From Drosophila persimilis (Eukaryota; Arthropoda; Insecta; Diptera; Drosophilidae), in assembly GCF_003286085.1 (NCBI RefSeq), contig NW_020825294.1:2232001-2296000 (forward strand): DNA of 64,000 bases, given 5' to 3'. The position numbers and the translations under genes were made by a program. The notes beneath the pieces are model-generated. The model worked only from the letters and a program-made list of their open reading frames with translations. It was not told the origin of the DNA and ran no database searches. Of this stretch, positions 21,031 to 34,539 are shown in pieces (position 1 is the first letter of the stretch; every line of letters starts with the position of its first letter).

Positions 21031-24000
21031 TGCCCATCTCAATCCGCCACTTGTTGCCGAAAAATTCCAAGAAAATGCGCGAAAAAATTGCAAATGTTAA
21101 ACTTTAACCAATTGGTGAATAAAATCTACTGCAAACTGTAAACAATACATACGTTAGTCATTATTTAACTACTGCTGAAGGATATACGCACATACATGTA
21201 GTGAACGTTGCTGTAGGGTGCATAAATCTTAAAACTTATTTGTGTGCGCGGGAAAATGCGCGGGAATTTACGCGGCAGGGCAGGAGGAATGCAGCCAAAA
21301 CCATGAAGTGACATGAAGCGATGTGAAAATGCATTCCCAGCGATGATGTGAAGCCGGGGAATCTGAATCTGAGCCTGATGTCGCTGCCAGGCAACCGCCA
21401 AGATGATGTTGATGGGGCGTGATTATGCGACAGGAGCCCCATGGCACATGGCGTCGCGGAGGAGGCTGAAACTGATGAGGTTAGAGCTACGAACAACGCT
21501 GGCAGATGATGAGCCGTATTATGTTACGTTCCTCGTGTGGAGTGGAGCAGTCTCCGTCTCCGTGCAGTCTGTAGTCCTGGATCTGAGCGTGTCATAAATG
21601 TCGCACGCCACGTTACTGATAGTTCTGATTATACCACACATACACACACCCCCTGCCCCGTACCGTAGCATTATCCCATGTTTGTATAATACGTTCCGCT
21701 TGACGGCGGCAGTGGCACAAATTTGCATGCGCACGAAAAGCATCATCGAAAATGCATCATTAGCGTCGGGGAATTGGCCAAACAAGTCTATTTGTCGCCT
21801 CCCTGAAGCCGGGCAGAGAAGAGACACGAATCACGTTGCACGCTGCACGCTGCCAGCTGCCAGCTGCCAGCTGCGATATGCAAAAGAGTTGTGTGTGGTG
21901 TGGTGGCACCCACGACGACTCCTCCAGAGGTGCCGCACAGGGATAAAAACACTTGTTGCCAGCGTGTGGCTTTGATCAGAGAACAGGCCCTGCCAGAAAA
22001 CATTTTGTAAGCTATTCAAATGCAAATTCCACTGCCATGAACCATTGTTAAAAGGCGTCATGTGGTCTGGCCTCAGGTGAATGTTAAACGAGTTAATTTT
22101 CACCATTTTCAGTCACTTATCTGTGTATCTCTCTCTCTAGCAGGAAACGTAAGGAATGGCCTCTTCATTAGGTGCAAAGGAAAAGAAAGTCTTCAAGTGT
22201 GCCCCACAGAATCTTTTGTAGCTGGCCAATTTGTCAGGCAGTTGACAAAAGACGCTTTGTTGCTGCCTGCTGCTGCGGACTCTCGTCTGTGGAAAAACAT
22301 TTCCGGATGAGTAACTCATCAGTCAGCGGCAAGGGCAGGCCACGAGAGATGAATGGAGAGAGCTGTTGACACCACTTTGGGGGCCAAGGCGTTCGGGCTC
22401 ATCATGGGAGAGAAGATGCAGCAAAAGTTGCAAAGTGATTTAGCTGCTGCAACAAGTGCGCCGTAAATTTCATCAAAAAACAAAAAAAAAACAGAAACGG
22501 AGGAACTTTTGAAGGAGCCCTGCCACTGAAGAGGCGTGACAGGAGGGCGCGTGATTGAAAACTGATGGCGTTTGCCTGGCGTTTACATTGGAAATGCATT
22601 GGCATTAAATAAACAGAAATTGCGCATTTCTCACGCCAAAATGTACATACATATCTCTGCAGACAGCCAAAGATACACAGAGCTTCAGTGCCAGATACAG
22701 ATGCAGATGCAGATACATCGAGGCTGGGCTGTCGTCGGGCATCTCTCCATCTACCATTTCGCGTCACCCACTTAATTTGCCAGCAGCATGGAGCAGCCGG
22801 ATGCGCAAATGGCAATGAGATTCAGATGGAGAGACAGATGCAGATACGCCGCGATGCGATGCGATGCGACGCCTTCTTCCTAGTCGCTGACAAAATGTAT
22901 CTGTTTGCAATTAAATGTCAACGACTGGAGCCCAGAAAACGTTGACAATCTGCCAAATTCCAGACCATATAGCCATGTAATGTTATCTCACAGATCTTTC
23001 CCTCATGCAGATCCCCTCGAAGGTTCAAAGAAACTAATCAATGGCTCTCTCTTTCTTGCAGGGGCTCTACCACTTAATTCTGACTAAGAACTACCTGAAT
23101 TTGTAGCAGCATTGATCAGGCAACAATTACCATAAATGACGATAAATGGCTGGAGTTTAATCAGAGTGGAAGGCAGGCCACAAAAAGCAGACTCGGACGC
23201 AGGCGCAATCCCTGTGCGGTGGCGGCGACGGCGGCGGCGTGTCAAACGTCAAGACTTGAGTGGAACATGCGCTTGTGCGACTGCAACTGCGACTGCGACT
23301 TTCCCGCCAGCCAGCAAGCAACGGGCCACCATTTGCCATGAAATATAACCTCAATCAACATTCGCTCATTACCCAAACGGCGAAGACTCTGGCTAAGGCT
23401 GGCTCTCCCCTGTAGCTCCGGTGTACTACCTGGATGACATTTTATTTATGAATACCAAATTGTAAATTATTAACATGTTTCACGCAAGTTATGGCCTGAG
23501 CCATGAGTGTCCCGTACCCTGTAAGCCACACGATGGATCGTTGACTAGTCCGCCTGCTCGGACATGGCCAAAAGGAAAGGCAAAAGAGGAAACTTTAACG
23601 CTTTTGCTAAATGAAAAGTTAATGGCGCGCCTGAACATACAAATGAGGTTATTAGCGCTTGATTATGGTCTTCATTTGGAAATGTCTGTTGCGGCGCACG
23701 AAGACTTTTCGCTGGAAAAGGAAATTGTGTAAGGAAATGAGGAAATATTAACAAGATATTTCAGATTTTTATTGATTTTACCCAAAAGCCAGAAGAAAGT
23801 TGTAACGAAATTTTAAGACAGAGAAGTGGATCCTCAATTGCTGCCTTTCCATTAAGAGATTCTTATAAAGATCTTTCCATAAGCCAAAGATAACTTCAAG
23901 AGCAACCCATTAAATGATTAATTTATATGGTTTTTCGCACAGAAAGATCTCTCGTAAGTAGATACCCCCCCCCCTCCACAACCATCATCATTTCTTTTGA

Positions 24001-24405
24001 GCCAAAAACATTTCAATAATTTACCAAACAGGAGAGAGAAATTCATACGGCCGAGGTGACGAATGAAAGCCAACGATCCCATGGACAGGAGTAAAAGTTT
24101 CGCAAGTGAAAATTGGCCAAAAAAATACTGATTGCCATCCTCTCGACTGTCCGACTGTCCGACTGTGTCGCCGTCAATTTATCTTTCTCATATTTTTGTG
24201 CTGCAGATAAACACGAAAAGTAGACGGACTGCAAACAAATCATGCGACTGACTGCATAAATCACACAACACATTTGACACTTTTGGGATGCCATAGGATG
24301 CCTCTCTCTCTCTCTGCCCTCTCTCCACCTTCCACACAACTGGCTCTCATCTCCATTGCTCCATTGCTCCATCGCTCCTCCTGCAGCTGCTGCTGCTGCA
24401 TTACC
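21031..24405. other. Non-coding stretch, no gene supported
   Basis: No gene is supported. A strong-looking 3' splice site, CTCTCTCTTTCTTGCAG followed by GGGCTC, lies at about 23044-23060 (+), with 14 codons open after it before TAG. On its own this is not evidence of an exon. A short open segment at 23421-23465 contains a YLDDIL word. Confidence 0.45.
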
Positions 24406-24550
24406 ATGTCGGAGGATACCCAGACGAATGCTGGACAAACTTTTTGCCAGCAGTTAAACAAACGCAACCCAATGCCATTGATGAGTATTGAATTGGACGA
24501 AAACGGGGGTGAGGACAGAGACTTTCTGTTGACCAGGGTCAACGCTGATT
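24406..24550 (+). CDS. Candidate first coding exon, unknown product
   Basis: I do not recognise this. ATG at 24406 has a good context (TTACC). The frame runs 50 codons to a TGA at 24556-24558. It starts MSEDTQTNAGQTFCQQ, continues through LNKRNPMPLMSIELDENGG and ends EDRDFLLTRVNADCE. A consensus splice donor, T|GTGAGT, lies at 24551, just before the stop, so an exon ending at 24550 is possible. The peptide is mixed in composition and acidic, unlike the repeat-derived frames nearby. A CTCCTCCTGCAG acceptor-like stretch lies about 20 bp upstream. Against it: no partner exon was found and chance open frames of this size are common. Confidence 0.22.
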
Positions 24551-24759
24551 GTGAGTGAAAATTGTCGGATGTCTTTATGCTCTACGGCGGAAAGAGTCGT
24601 CCGAGTACGTCAAGCAGCTTGTAAAGGTAAATACGGGTTGATTATGGTGCTGGTTGTTTCGTAGAGTGTAGATATTTGGTGTCTGTTTGGGATTAAATTC
24701 TTAGAAACACAAAAAATTGAGAAAGAATTACAACTTTTCTTAGGAAAATGAAACAAAAT

Positions 24760-25150
24760 CAGATGATTTCTATAGAATAGGGATTACAAAAAGGTTACAA
24801 AAAATAAACAAGTTTTAAAATATATTTTTTATTTTTTATAACTCTTATTTTTAATTTATAAAATTATTATTTTCAAATAAATATTTTTATAAATCTAACT
24901 TTCAATTTTTATAATACAACAAATTAAAAACAAAATTTAGCTTACAAAAAATAGATTTTTTTTATCATTTTCAAAAAAGAAATACAAATTTTAAATAAGA
25001 GTTAACTTCAAAATAAATTATTAATTAAATATTTCTTTTGTTTTTAATTATAAAAAATAATTAAAAATTAAAGAAAATTCCGCTTGCTTTAAAAATTAAA
25101 AAAAAAATTAAAATATTAAACGAGAAATATATAAATTAAAATATATTTTC
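24760..25150. repeat. Very AT-rich low-complexity block
   Basis: Nearly pure A/T with words such as AAAATTAAAG and TTTTTTATAAC. No coding content. It could be a matrix-attachment-type region or a decayed element. Confidence 0.7.
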
Positions 25151-26640
25151 GTCTATTAATCCATCCTTGCGATGACTGCTATAGCTATAAACTCTGAAAT
25201 TTATGATCTTTAATTGATATTGTACTCCAAAAATATCTTTAATCTTAGGAAAAGCTTAAGTCTTCTCTAGGAACTGATTCAGCCCAAAATCCCCTAAAAA
25301 TCCAAGCTTTTCATTCATCTCAAAGAGTAATTCCTATTCGATCTGGGGCAATCATTAGCTGATTTTGTTCCTTTATTTTATTTTGAGAAATTTGTGTTGC
25401 TTAATGAGGCCAAAGAGTTAGGGAGCCATGGGATGCGATACGATAGGATGCGGATGATGGCAGAAGTTAGCCCGAGAAGCTTCACATGCCACCCATAAAG
25501 AGAACCGAAGAGAACGATGCCTCACAGCCTGCCGCTGCCTCACCGCTGCCGCGACTGCTGCTCCTCCACGCTGGTTCCACGCTCTCGACACCAAGTTGAT
25601 TACACTGATGGCGTTGCCGTGTAGCTGTCAGCATTGCTGCTGATGATGACGATGATGAGAGCAGCACCAGGATGCCCGTAGTAGCTGCTGCTGCTGCTGC
25701 TGAAGCTGAAGCTGATGCCTGAGAGAGTGCTGAGAGGTGGGGGCTGCTGTTGCTGGCGTATCTGTTTGTTGTCAAAGCGCCTTCATTGTCGGTTTTGGCC
25801 GTGGCCAGAGGTTGCCCCCAGCCGGAACCCCAACCCCAACCCCAACCCCAATGCCAATCCCAGTCCCAGTCCCCGGTCTGGGTTGCTCACCCGACAACTC
25901 GCTGTGTAATAAATCTGTCAGTAGGTGATTTTTATGGCCACGCTCGACACTCGCCGCCGCGGCCGCCGCTCCATCGCTCGCTCGCTGGCTCGCTGCTGTT
26001 TATAATCAAATAATAAATGCGCTTCAAGCTAAGCCAGTTCAGGTTCCTTCCCTGGTTCCTTGTTACTCCGTCTGTATCGTCTGTCTGTCTCCGCGATCCC
26101 GGGGTCCCTCGGACGAGGCTAAGCCTCGGAACACAGCTTTGCGTTGGCGTTGGCGTTGGATTTATTGTAGCCATCCGAGTAGGGGGCGAATTGTTTATCA
26201 TAATGCAGACACGCATATTTTAGAGAGTATTTAGTTAAAGAATAAACATTCCGATTGAGCAGAGCCTCAGAACGATGCTGTAGGATGATCCGAACACGAA
26301 AGCAGGCATTGGATAACAGATGTTTCGGTATTTCAATTGTGGTTTAAAATTGTGTATAATAATTCTACTTTTGACTGAATGTTTGCCCCGTAAGTGTTCG
26401 CTTTTTTGGGTATTAAATCATTATATTGTACTACTATTATAGGTTTTTCCATATATAAACTAATATCTCCCTCCTTTCTTTTCTGTAGCAATAATTGAAG
26501 CCGTTTACAATTCATTCAACAAGTTAAGTGAAAAGTTAGTGAAGTGCTTATATGTACATATTGTATATACCTTTATGAAAAGGAGTTAAAAGCCTGGAAT
26601 GCTTTTGTCTAGGAACCAGTGATTCCTTCTGGATGTCTAT
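25151..26640. other. Non-coding stretch, no gene supported
   Basis: It contains GCTGCTGCTGCTGC runs near 25685-25702 and an (AACCCC)n-like run at 25825-25851. Frames through these are low-complexity. No gene is supported. Confidence 0.5.
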
Positions 26641-27130
26641 TTACATATTTTTAGTGTTTATTTTTTTATATTTTTTTGTTTGTTTTTTTAAGTGCAAGTT
26701 TATATTAAAATGTGGAAAAAATGTATATTTTTTTTTAAATATTTTTTTTTCTTTTTTGTTTTTATTTTTTATGTGAAACTATTAAAAAAATTATTTTTTA
26801 TTTGTTTTATTTTTTAAGTGAAATTGTGAAACAAAAATAATCTAAAAGTGTTCAAAAAAGTTATTTAATTCATGATAGCCAGCAAATTAATTTAAATAAA
26901 AATATAAATAAATAAAATAATAAAAAAAATAAAAATAAATATATATAGAAAAGAAAGGATATTTGAAGATCTACCTTTTAGTATTGTCTTTTATGGGTGA
27001 GTCTTTTTTAGATGATTTTTCAATGAAAACTGATACTTCATTTTATATTAAATAAAATTATTATTATATATTAATAATATAATTAATAATTTGCAATAAT
27101 ATAATAAATAATAATATATTATTTAAAATT
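26640..27130. repeat. Very AT-rich low-complexity block
   Basis: Long T tracts in the first half (26650-26820) give way to A-rich words (26880-26950) and then AATAATATAATTAATAATTT-type words (27058-27120). No coding content. Confidence 0.7.
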
Positions 27131-30100
27131 ATTTATTGCATACGAATAGAACATCTAAAGTGGATTTTCAGACCTTTAAACATATCCATCTACTATTCTT
27201 CCAAGCTAAATTATAAGAACTTTCCCATTTTGATAATTGAACATTTTTTTTCACTATATTATTCCTTACAGATCTCTTTCACTAAATATTCCCTAAAAAA
27301 CGGGCCTTCAAATGATATATATTCCTCACCAACAACTACATATACTTTCTATCCAGGTTAAAATCTAAGCAATTTCCATCCGATTTCCATAGAGTACCCA
27401 TAAAATTAATATATTCTTGCTTTCCGATGTTTTTTAAGGTACTTCTACACTTTTATCCTCCTCAAATCACATCAAACAAACCTTAAATTCCAATCGAATA
27501 TTCCCATACCCATAGAAATTTATGCATCTTCAAAACAGCCAAGCAAAACTATTTCCTTAGTTGTATTATGCCACACATATACCTTGGATATTCAGAGACA
27601 CCTCTATACCTCTAACGAATCATCATCATCAAACCTCATCCTCAGAGGGAGGGCGGCAGGAGGGTCCAGAGCAGAGCAGGAGCAGCATTTCCATAATTAA
27701 AGTCTGGTGTGCTCTGGATGCTGGTACGCTGCGCATCTATATTCATATATTGATAAAGTTGTAAAAGTTGAAAGTTGCGCAAAACAATAAAAATAAATTC
27801 TAATGAAGATGGCCGGCCAGCATGGCGCATCAGAGGAGGACCGGCAGGACCGCCAGGACCTACGCTCGGGCGCCATTTGTGCTCGCAATTTTCTCTCTCT
27901 CTTCTTACATAAGCAGAGGCAGATGGGGACAAGGATTTTCCATTCCATGGCGGTGGCCAGATGACTTCTGGTGCTGCACTGCACTTCCGTAATTTTGCCC
28001 AAGTAAAAGCGAGAAAAACAATCGAATAAACTGTCGGAGCATCAAAATTCAAACGTCAAAACGAGGGGCAAAAGAGAAGTAAGGAGCCGGGGTGCAGGGG
28101 GAGCAGGGGGAGAAGAGTGAACCCCAAGACCTATTCAGAGACGACCCCACCACTGACAGCTATCCAGTGAAGCGTCAAAGTTCCTAATGCACACAACAAA
28201 TTTCTTACAAAACGAAGGAAGGAGGTGCCAGGAGGAAGATGATGCAGCTGGCCACTGACGAGAGCAGGACAGCGACTGGGACAGGGACAGCGACAGCGAC
28301 AACGACGTCCAGGACGACAACGAGGAAGGTTCTCTCCGATGAGGAGACGACGCATCAGGCAGAAATGTCGTGGACAAAATGACGTTGTCACGAAAATTGC
28401 AGAATATAAAATTCCTAGTTCCGGGGCGACAACGTCCACACCCAAACCACATGCAATATCCTTCTACCTCCTGGACTGCCTGACTGCCTTTCAGCCTCCT
28501 GCCGACTGTCGCCTGCCTCCTGCCGCCTGCCGCCTTTCGCTTCGCTTCGATTTTTGTGTCCAAGGACAAAATACACTATAAAAATATATAGAAATAAAAG
28601 GACTGGGGCTCCCTGGGTATGGGGCAAAAGTAAGAAACTTTTCAAAAATTATTGAAATGTCACGTAGCAACTTCTCAAATTGCAAAAATCCTGACGCTGT
28701 CGTTCAATGCGCTGTGCGGATTGATAGAGCGAACCGTCGACCGTCGTCGGGTGGTGGGTTGGTGGGGTGTGGGGGGGGAAACTTGATGGCAAGAGGTCGG
28801 AAAAGCTGCCACGAGGACACAGGACAGAAGTCGGAGGTGCAGTAGGAGGCTGCACTTGTCGCCTGCCGTTGGGGCGGAAGCGAAAGAGAAAAGACGAGCC
28901 ATCGAACGGGGTGAAAGGAGAGGTGAGGCGAGGGGAGGGATCGCCTGTGTGCAGTCACGGCTCGGCCGCTGACACTAAGACGCCAGCCAGCCCCAAAAGC
29001 AATCCTCAAGCCAGCAGCAGCAAATCCAATACACAAGACCATGCCCCATGCCCCAAGCCCCCTGCCCCTGCCCCCTGCCGTATCCCCAACCGCAATTCAA
29101 CGTGCGAACGACAGTTTGACCCAAGACGAGAAGAAGGGGGTTTTCTTTTTAGTTCTTTTTGGTTATATTTGGGTGGGCAAAACATCATCAGGAAGTCAGG
29201 AGCGGATTGGACCAAAAACCCTGGGAGATGCAACTCATTATATCTGAAGGAAAAACGTATCGAAAGGGGTTCAAGATGTGTCTGAAAAGGAAGAAGTATC
29301 ATCTTAATAAAACTGAGATTTTGAGATGAAAATTCTGAAACTTTAAAGGAGAGACATTTCCGAAAAAGGTTGTATTAGTGTGAGACACCATGGGCAGGGT
29401 GTTTTTTGAATTTTTAAAAAATACCTCTTCAATAATTGTTAAAAATATTGTCTCTGGACAAACCCTCCAAGAACGAGAAAGAACTTCGATTTTAGCACAC
29501 GAAAATCCAAGATTTCTGTATCCCCAGATACCACTACAGTCCTCCATTTCATAGAAAACCCATCTCTGAATCCTCTCCTGCCTTTTAGATGCCACTCTGA
29601 CTGTTCTGTTGTCCTGGCCTGGCCAACGTCTTGGCCATTACCACTAGACCCCGAGCAGAGCAGAGCAGAGCACGAGACGAGAACTTGACAACAAGAACAA
29701 CAAACCAGAAGTCGGGCCAGAGAGAGGAAGGGTGGGGGCCATGGAGTCAGGAAGGAAGGAAAAGACGGAGGGGGGGGCGGGCAACGTCTTCGACGTCCTC
29801 GTCAATCGTCAAATGTCGCCGACGATGCTGTCAAATGCAAGGAAAATCGAGGGTGGGCCATGGAGTCCTTCCTAGCCCCTCCCTGCTGTTGCAGGCATTA
29901 GGCAACTAACTCTGCCCCTCTCTGGGCTCCGCTCCAACATTTCCTTCAGAAATCTGCGAGCAGAGCAGAAAGTTTTCATGACTTTTCTTTTATTGCACAT
30001 TTCAACAAAACGATTGATGGCTTCCATGACAGAAAATGGAAGGAGATAGTGGAGCCTGCTGCTGCACAAGATTTTACTCCGAAGGAGTAGGAGTGGGTTC

Positions 30101-30455
30101 ATCTGGTGGCTTTCCACCAGACGATGCTGTAATATGATGGCTCAAGGATTAGTCTGACGTGGCGCGTCTTCCTCTGCCTTTGCTCTTTTTTTGTTCGACA
30201 TTTTGTTTCATGTTGAGAGATACCATTCACACGGAAACCCAAACCTAAGACCTATTCCTGCCACATCTCTGGCTCCCACCTCTAGACCATTCCTTCGTCT
30301 CTACCTCCAAGACCTTCTTGACAAGTCGCTCATCAATGCGGCAGTTCAGTGGGACAGCGTATGGAGCTGTCTGCAATGGTTATAGTAGTTGGCTCTTATT
30401 GAAGATACTCTATCTTTGAGGGGTCATGGGGCCTAGCCAAGGTGTTAATGTGGTC
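27131..30455. other. Non-coding stretch, no gene supported
   Basis: No coding region is supported. Several overlapping frames on both strands near 28131-29302 run through C-rich and GACA-rich low-complexity DNA. Short imperfect runs include CCTGCCGCCTGCCGCC near 28516. Confidence 0.5.
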
Positions 30456-30486
30456 CACCGAGGGGCACTGCTGTATGACGCGCGAC
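30456..30486 (+). repeat. Dispersed 32-bp motif, copy 2
   Basis: CACCGAGGGGCACTGC followed by TGTATGACGCGCGAC; 27 of 31 positions agree with the consensus by my reading. Confidence 0.7.
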
Positions 30487-30564
30487 TAGTTTTAGCTCAA
30501 ATTAGATCCAAAGAATTTAATCTTCAGGGAAGTCCAGATTTGTCCTTTACTATTGTAAAAAATT

Positions 30565-30590
30565 GCCGGGGAGAGCTGCTGCATGTAGCG
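30565..30590 (+). repeat. Dispersed 32-bp motif, weak copy 3
   Basis: GCCGGGGAGAGCTGC followed by TGCATGTAGCG. Only the GCTGCTGCATG part is well kept. It lies about 100 bp after copy 2. Confidence 0.35.
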
Positions 30591-30814
30591 TAGCTGCTGG
30601 AAAGGATAGAAATAAGTTCTCAGTGGTCTTCCAATATGATCCAATCGATAATGTGATACAAAATTCACCTAATAACGCTCTCTTTGCTCAACGAAGTCCA
30701 TGAAGACCCATGTATTTTAATACTATAATAAATGTACCAAAACTGGTTAAAGATTAGTTCTCAATTCTTCTGGCATTTGTTCTAATCAGATAATGTTATC
30801 TTTCGGCTTAAGGA

Positions 30815-30845
30815 ACGACCGAGGTGTCCTGCTGGATCACGCGTG
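30815..30845 (+). repeat. Dispersed 32-bp motif, copy 4
   Basis: CGACCGAGGTGTCCTGC followed by TGGATCACGCGTGA; 26 of 31 positions agree with the consensus. The left CGACCGAGG and right CACGCGTGA ends are intact. Confidence 0.6.
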
Positions 30846-33215
30846 ATGCTGTATAGCAAAGATTTTACTTCTCAATCCTCTTCCAATCAGAAAAGTATTC
30901 CCATATTCGTATATGTATTTCCTTGAATTTTCCTTTTTTCTTGCGTCATCTTGAAGTTTCCTTTTGCACAGTTTTCTTCCCCATTCGACCCCTGCTTTCA
31001 GTCCGAGTTGCACTGCCCCTTGACTGGACTGTGGCACGTCTTCTGATGACAGGCAAAAACAGTTTTTGACTGATGCGCTATTTGTTGTGCAGGTCTCGGA
31101 GTCCCGGAGTCTCGGAGTCCCGGGTGTTCCTTCACGTCCGGAACTTTGGAAAGTTTGAGGTTTGAACTCCGGCTTGAACGAAAGAAAGACGCTCATCCAT
31201 CGAACCCCATGTATATTTCATTAGATGTCTGTCCATTGATTGATGGAAGCATATGACTGGAAAGTGCAGCACTAAAGATGAGTACCTTGAAAATATTATT
31301 GGAGTGAGCCAGAGAGAGAGAGATGAGATCTCTTTTAAAAACCCAATCATCAGCCCAGAAAGTAATCCAAAAAATTGTACATGAACTAGCAAATAAGCCA
31401 GAGACAAACATGGGGTACATTTTGTAAAAGAAATTTGCTTTTGGAAGTTGTCAGTGAAACATGCAAAATCCTTTTTGTTGGAGAAAAGGACGACAGCCAA
31501 GGAGTTTTGTCGCCAAAATGCAATAAAGACTCGACTTGTGGGGGTGCGGGTGGGGTGGGGGTTCATTGTTGTTGTCAGAGACATTGTCAGAATAGAAGCT
31601 AACCAACCAACCAACCCACCCACCGACTTACTCTCTGACAGACTGACTGACGAAATGACCAGCATCCTTGCAGTCCTGGCAATACCAGAAGCATGTTATG
31701 CAATCTCCAAGAATGAGGAGTAGCAGGAGGAGGAGGAGGAGGAGGCACACACATCTGTGTCGTCGGCTGACGCTTCCTGCCATATATACTTAAGGATTAG
31801 AAATTTACTGAAAATGCTTTTCTTTCTGCTTATATCTCGTCGTACGAGAGAGAGCCAAAGCCAGAGCCAGAGCCAGAGCCAGAAGTTGGAACATACTCGT
31901 AAAATGCAACGACTGCAGAAAGAAGAAAAAGTCAATGCGCAGTCGAAGAGAAACTTGTCAGTCGCCGTCAATCAGTAGACAGGCAGTAGAAGGACAGACA
32001 CGACTCTAAGACTCTGAGACTGAGACCGAGAATGAGTTCTTGGGGGGCGGAGATGGAAGGACAGACAGGCGGACAACCTGCCACCCAAGAAGAAATAACA
32101 TTGGAGGACAGTGGACAGATGGAAGGGCAGCAGTCGATGGAAGGATGGAGGAAACAGGGAGGCAACATTAGGATACTAGCACTGTGGAAAGATGTGGGAC
32201 TGGGACTGCGAGACTGTGGATCCGTGGGTGGACTGAAGACCATTGCAACTTTTGCTCGTCAGCAACAAAAATTGATGTGCTGCAGATGAAACGCCAAAAA
32301 AGTTTGCCCTCAGCGAGAGAGAGAGAGATCCAGAGACCAATGGAATGGCTACCGCCCCAAAGCCGAAAACCTCGGGAACCCAGAAGCAAAAGCAAAAGAT
32401 TAAAAAGGAAAAACTGGAAAATGTGCATAGGAAAAGAAGAAAAAAAAATAAGGAAAAACAGAGAGCACAGAGAGCAGAAAGCAGAGCACTAGCAGACAAC
32501 GACAGACAGAAAACGACCGACTACAAAGGAGGATAGAAACGAGGTCGTACCCCGAAGGGTTGGCCAAAATATTTTACTGATTGTGTGCAAACTTCGATAC
32601 AAAGTTGATGCTAGGACCGACTACCAGGACGAGGGACAACGCCAACGACGACGACGACTACGACGTTGACATTCTCTGACAATATTTGGTGATTGCACAA
32701 GATGCAAAGTGTCAACTGATGGCTGTGCTCCAAAGAAGCGAACAGAAAGCAAAGTGGGCGTAAAGACAGCGTTGGTAAGAGCCCAAAGGACTTCAAAGTT
32801 GAGTGAGAGATGCAAGACAGAGAGTGCAGTGACCATTGAAGGAAAGGAGTAAATAAGGTTCATCGTGGAAGGCAGGGAAAATTAAGAATTAATTATGGTG
32901 CAGGAAAAGGAAAATGAGGCTTTGGCACTGGGAGAGGTTCTGAGATATTCAGAGAATTTGTAGCAGGGAAATTTCTATACGATTTGTTGGTAAAGAAAGC
33001 TTATAAGAACTAGCTTTAAGGTGGAAAGATTTCAAAGAAATAGCACCAGAATTATTAGATCAATTGATCAAAGATTGTTCCATAAAATCATCAAAAGAAG
33101 ATGCCTTTGCTGAAGTCTAAAGTACATCAGAAAGTAATCTAAATTCTTCACAGAAATGTTACACAAAAGTAACATAATTGTTAACATAATGTTACCAAAA
33201 TGTTAAACGCTTTAC
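30846..33215. other. Non-coding stretch, no gene supported
   Basis: It holds AGG and CCAGAG runs (31729-31743 and about 31855-31884) and many GACAGA words near 31975-32125. Frames on both strands through this region are low-complexity, and no domain is seen. Confidence 0.5.
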
Positions 33216-33240
33216 AGACCGAGAGGCGCTGCTGCATAAC
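33216..33240 (+). repeat. Dispersed 32-bp motif, copy 5
   Basis: AGACCGAGAGGCGCTGC followed by TGCATAAC. The GCGCTGCTGCAT core is intact; the right-hand GCGTGAC end is missing. Confidence 0.65.
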
Positions 33241-34539
33241 TCTTTACACGTGGAACAGAAGGAAAATTTCTTTAACAAAACCGAGAATCGTAGCCGCAAT
33301 CGATTGATTACCTTAAACCCCCTCCACCTAACTATCTTTCGTAATCCTAATTGAATTGGATCACTCCCTTGTGGGTCCCACGGCTTCATTCTTATTCATT
33401 TTCCACTGGCCACATATCAATTTTCGGGATTGATTGCCATTAATGATTAATCCAATCGAATATGCATGTGCATTCGGGCCGTTCATTCTATAATTTTGTG
33501 TTTTTCTGACTCATCCAATAAATGTGAAATGTGACATTTGAAAAACCATGAGAGACATGCAACTATGTACTCGCATATGTGGCTTTTGGTTTATGGCAGG
33601 AGGGCACAGGAGGTATGTGTATATGCAGTGGTCGACGACTGTCGATTGTCAATTGCCGATGACCGTCGCGTCGGGGCATGTCAAATAAATTAATTTGTGC
33701 AACGAGAAACGTCAAAACTAATTACGACATCGCTGGACGTCAATTGAGCCGCCCCATCCAGTGCTACCGCCGCCCCCAAAATGTTGAGGTTGCTTTTGGA
33801 GGGCGGACTTTGAGGATCGGTCAATGGATGGTTGGGTTGCGGGTTGGTCTGGTTGTAGAGGCCAGACAAAATATATTAATGACGTGTCAAAATTAACATT
33901 TCATTATACGAATTTCTCTGTGTGTGTGTAGAGAGTGTGTGCCTACTCCTGATGCATTTCAAATGCAACTCTGGCAGGACTCTCCGTCGGTGTCCCTCCC
34001 CCGCAACAAATGGTTGGAGCTTTCATTAGGGACCATCAATCTTTGGGACTAACGGTTGCCAATATGTCGCCTGTCAATCAATCAACATCCGCTTTTTGGG
34101 GCTGCTTCGTCGAGGACTCTCCAATTGCCCCCCCCTTCGCTTTGGTCTCCTTTCGTCCCTGAATGACCGCCGATTCCAATTGATTTCGTCAATTGATTTT
34201 AACACCCATCAGACATCAATGTCGGCAAAAAGGAGAGATGGCCATTGATGGGTGTCTAGACATGGGGATATCCTGGTACTTGGCAGAGGGTTTTGAGGGT
34301 ATACGTTTGGGTATGGGGCTCTGAAATGAGGTATTTATTTGAAGAGATAATATTATAATAGTAGAAGATAATAAAAAGGTTGTTAAAAACAAGCGATCGT
34401 GTTGGTTTTGTGAAATGGAGAGATAAATATACTATTTGTGGGTATTCCAAAAGAGATTCCACATTATTTTCCATAATTTTTGTAAAATATATTCAATCGC
34501 AGTGAATTTTGCAAAATTATTAGAATAATAGAATAGACG
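33241..34539. other. Non-coding stretch, no gene supported
   Basis: No coding region is supported. A GTGTGTGTGT tract lies near 33921-33930. No other structure was noticed. Confidence 0.5.

Noticed and set aside
23044-23102. Terminal exon after a strong CTTTCTTGCAG acceptor
   Set aside because: Only 14 open codons follow, and no upstream donor or frame can be tied to it.
25825-25851. (AACCCC)n run resembling a ciliate telomere repeat
   Set aside because: Only about four imperfect units inside C-rich low-complexity DNA; flies do not use such telomeres.
29299-29595. 98-codon frame on the - strand
   Set aside because: Does not begin with ATG and shows no domain.
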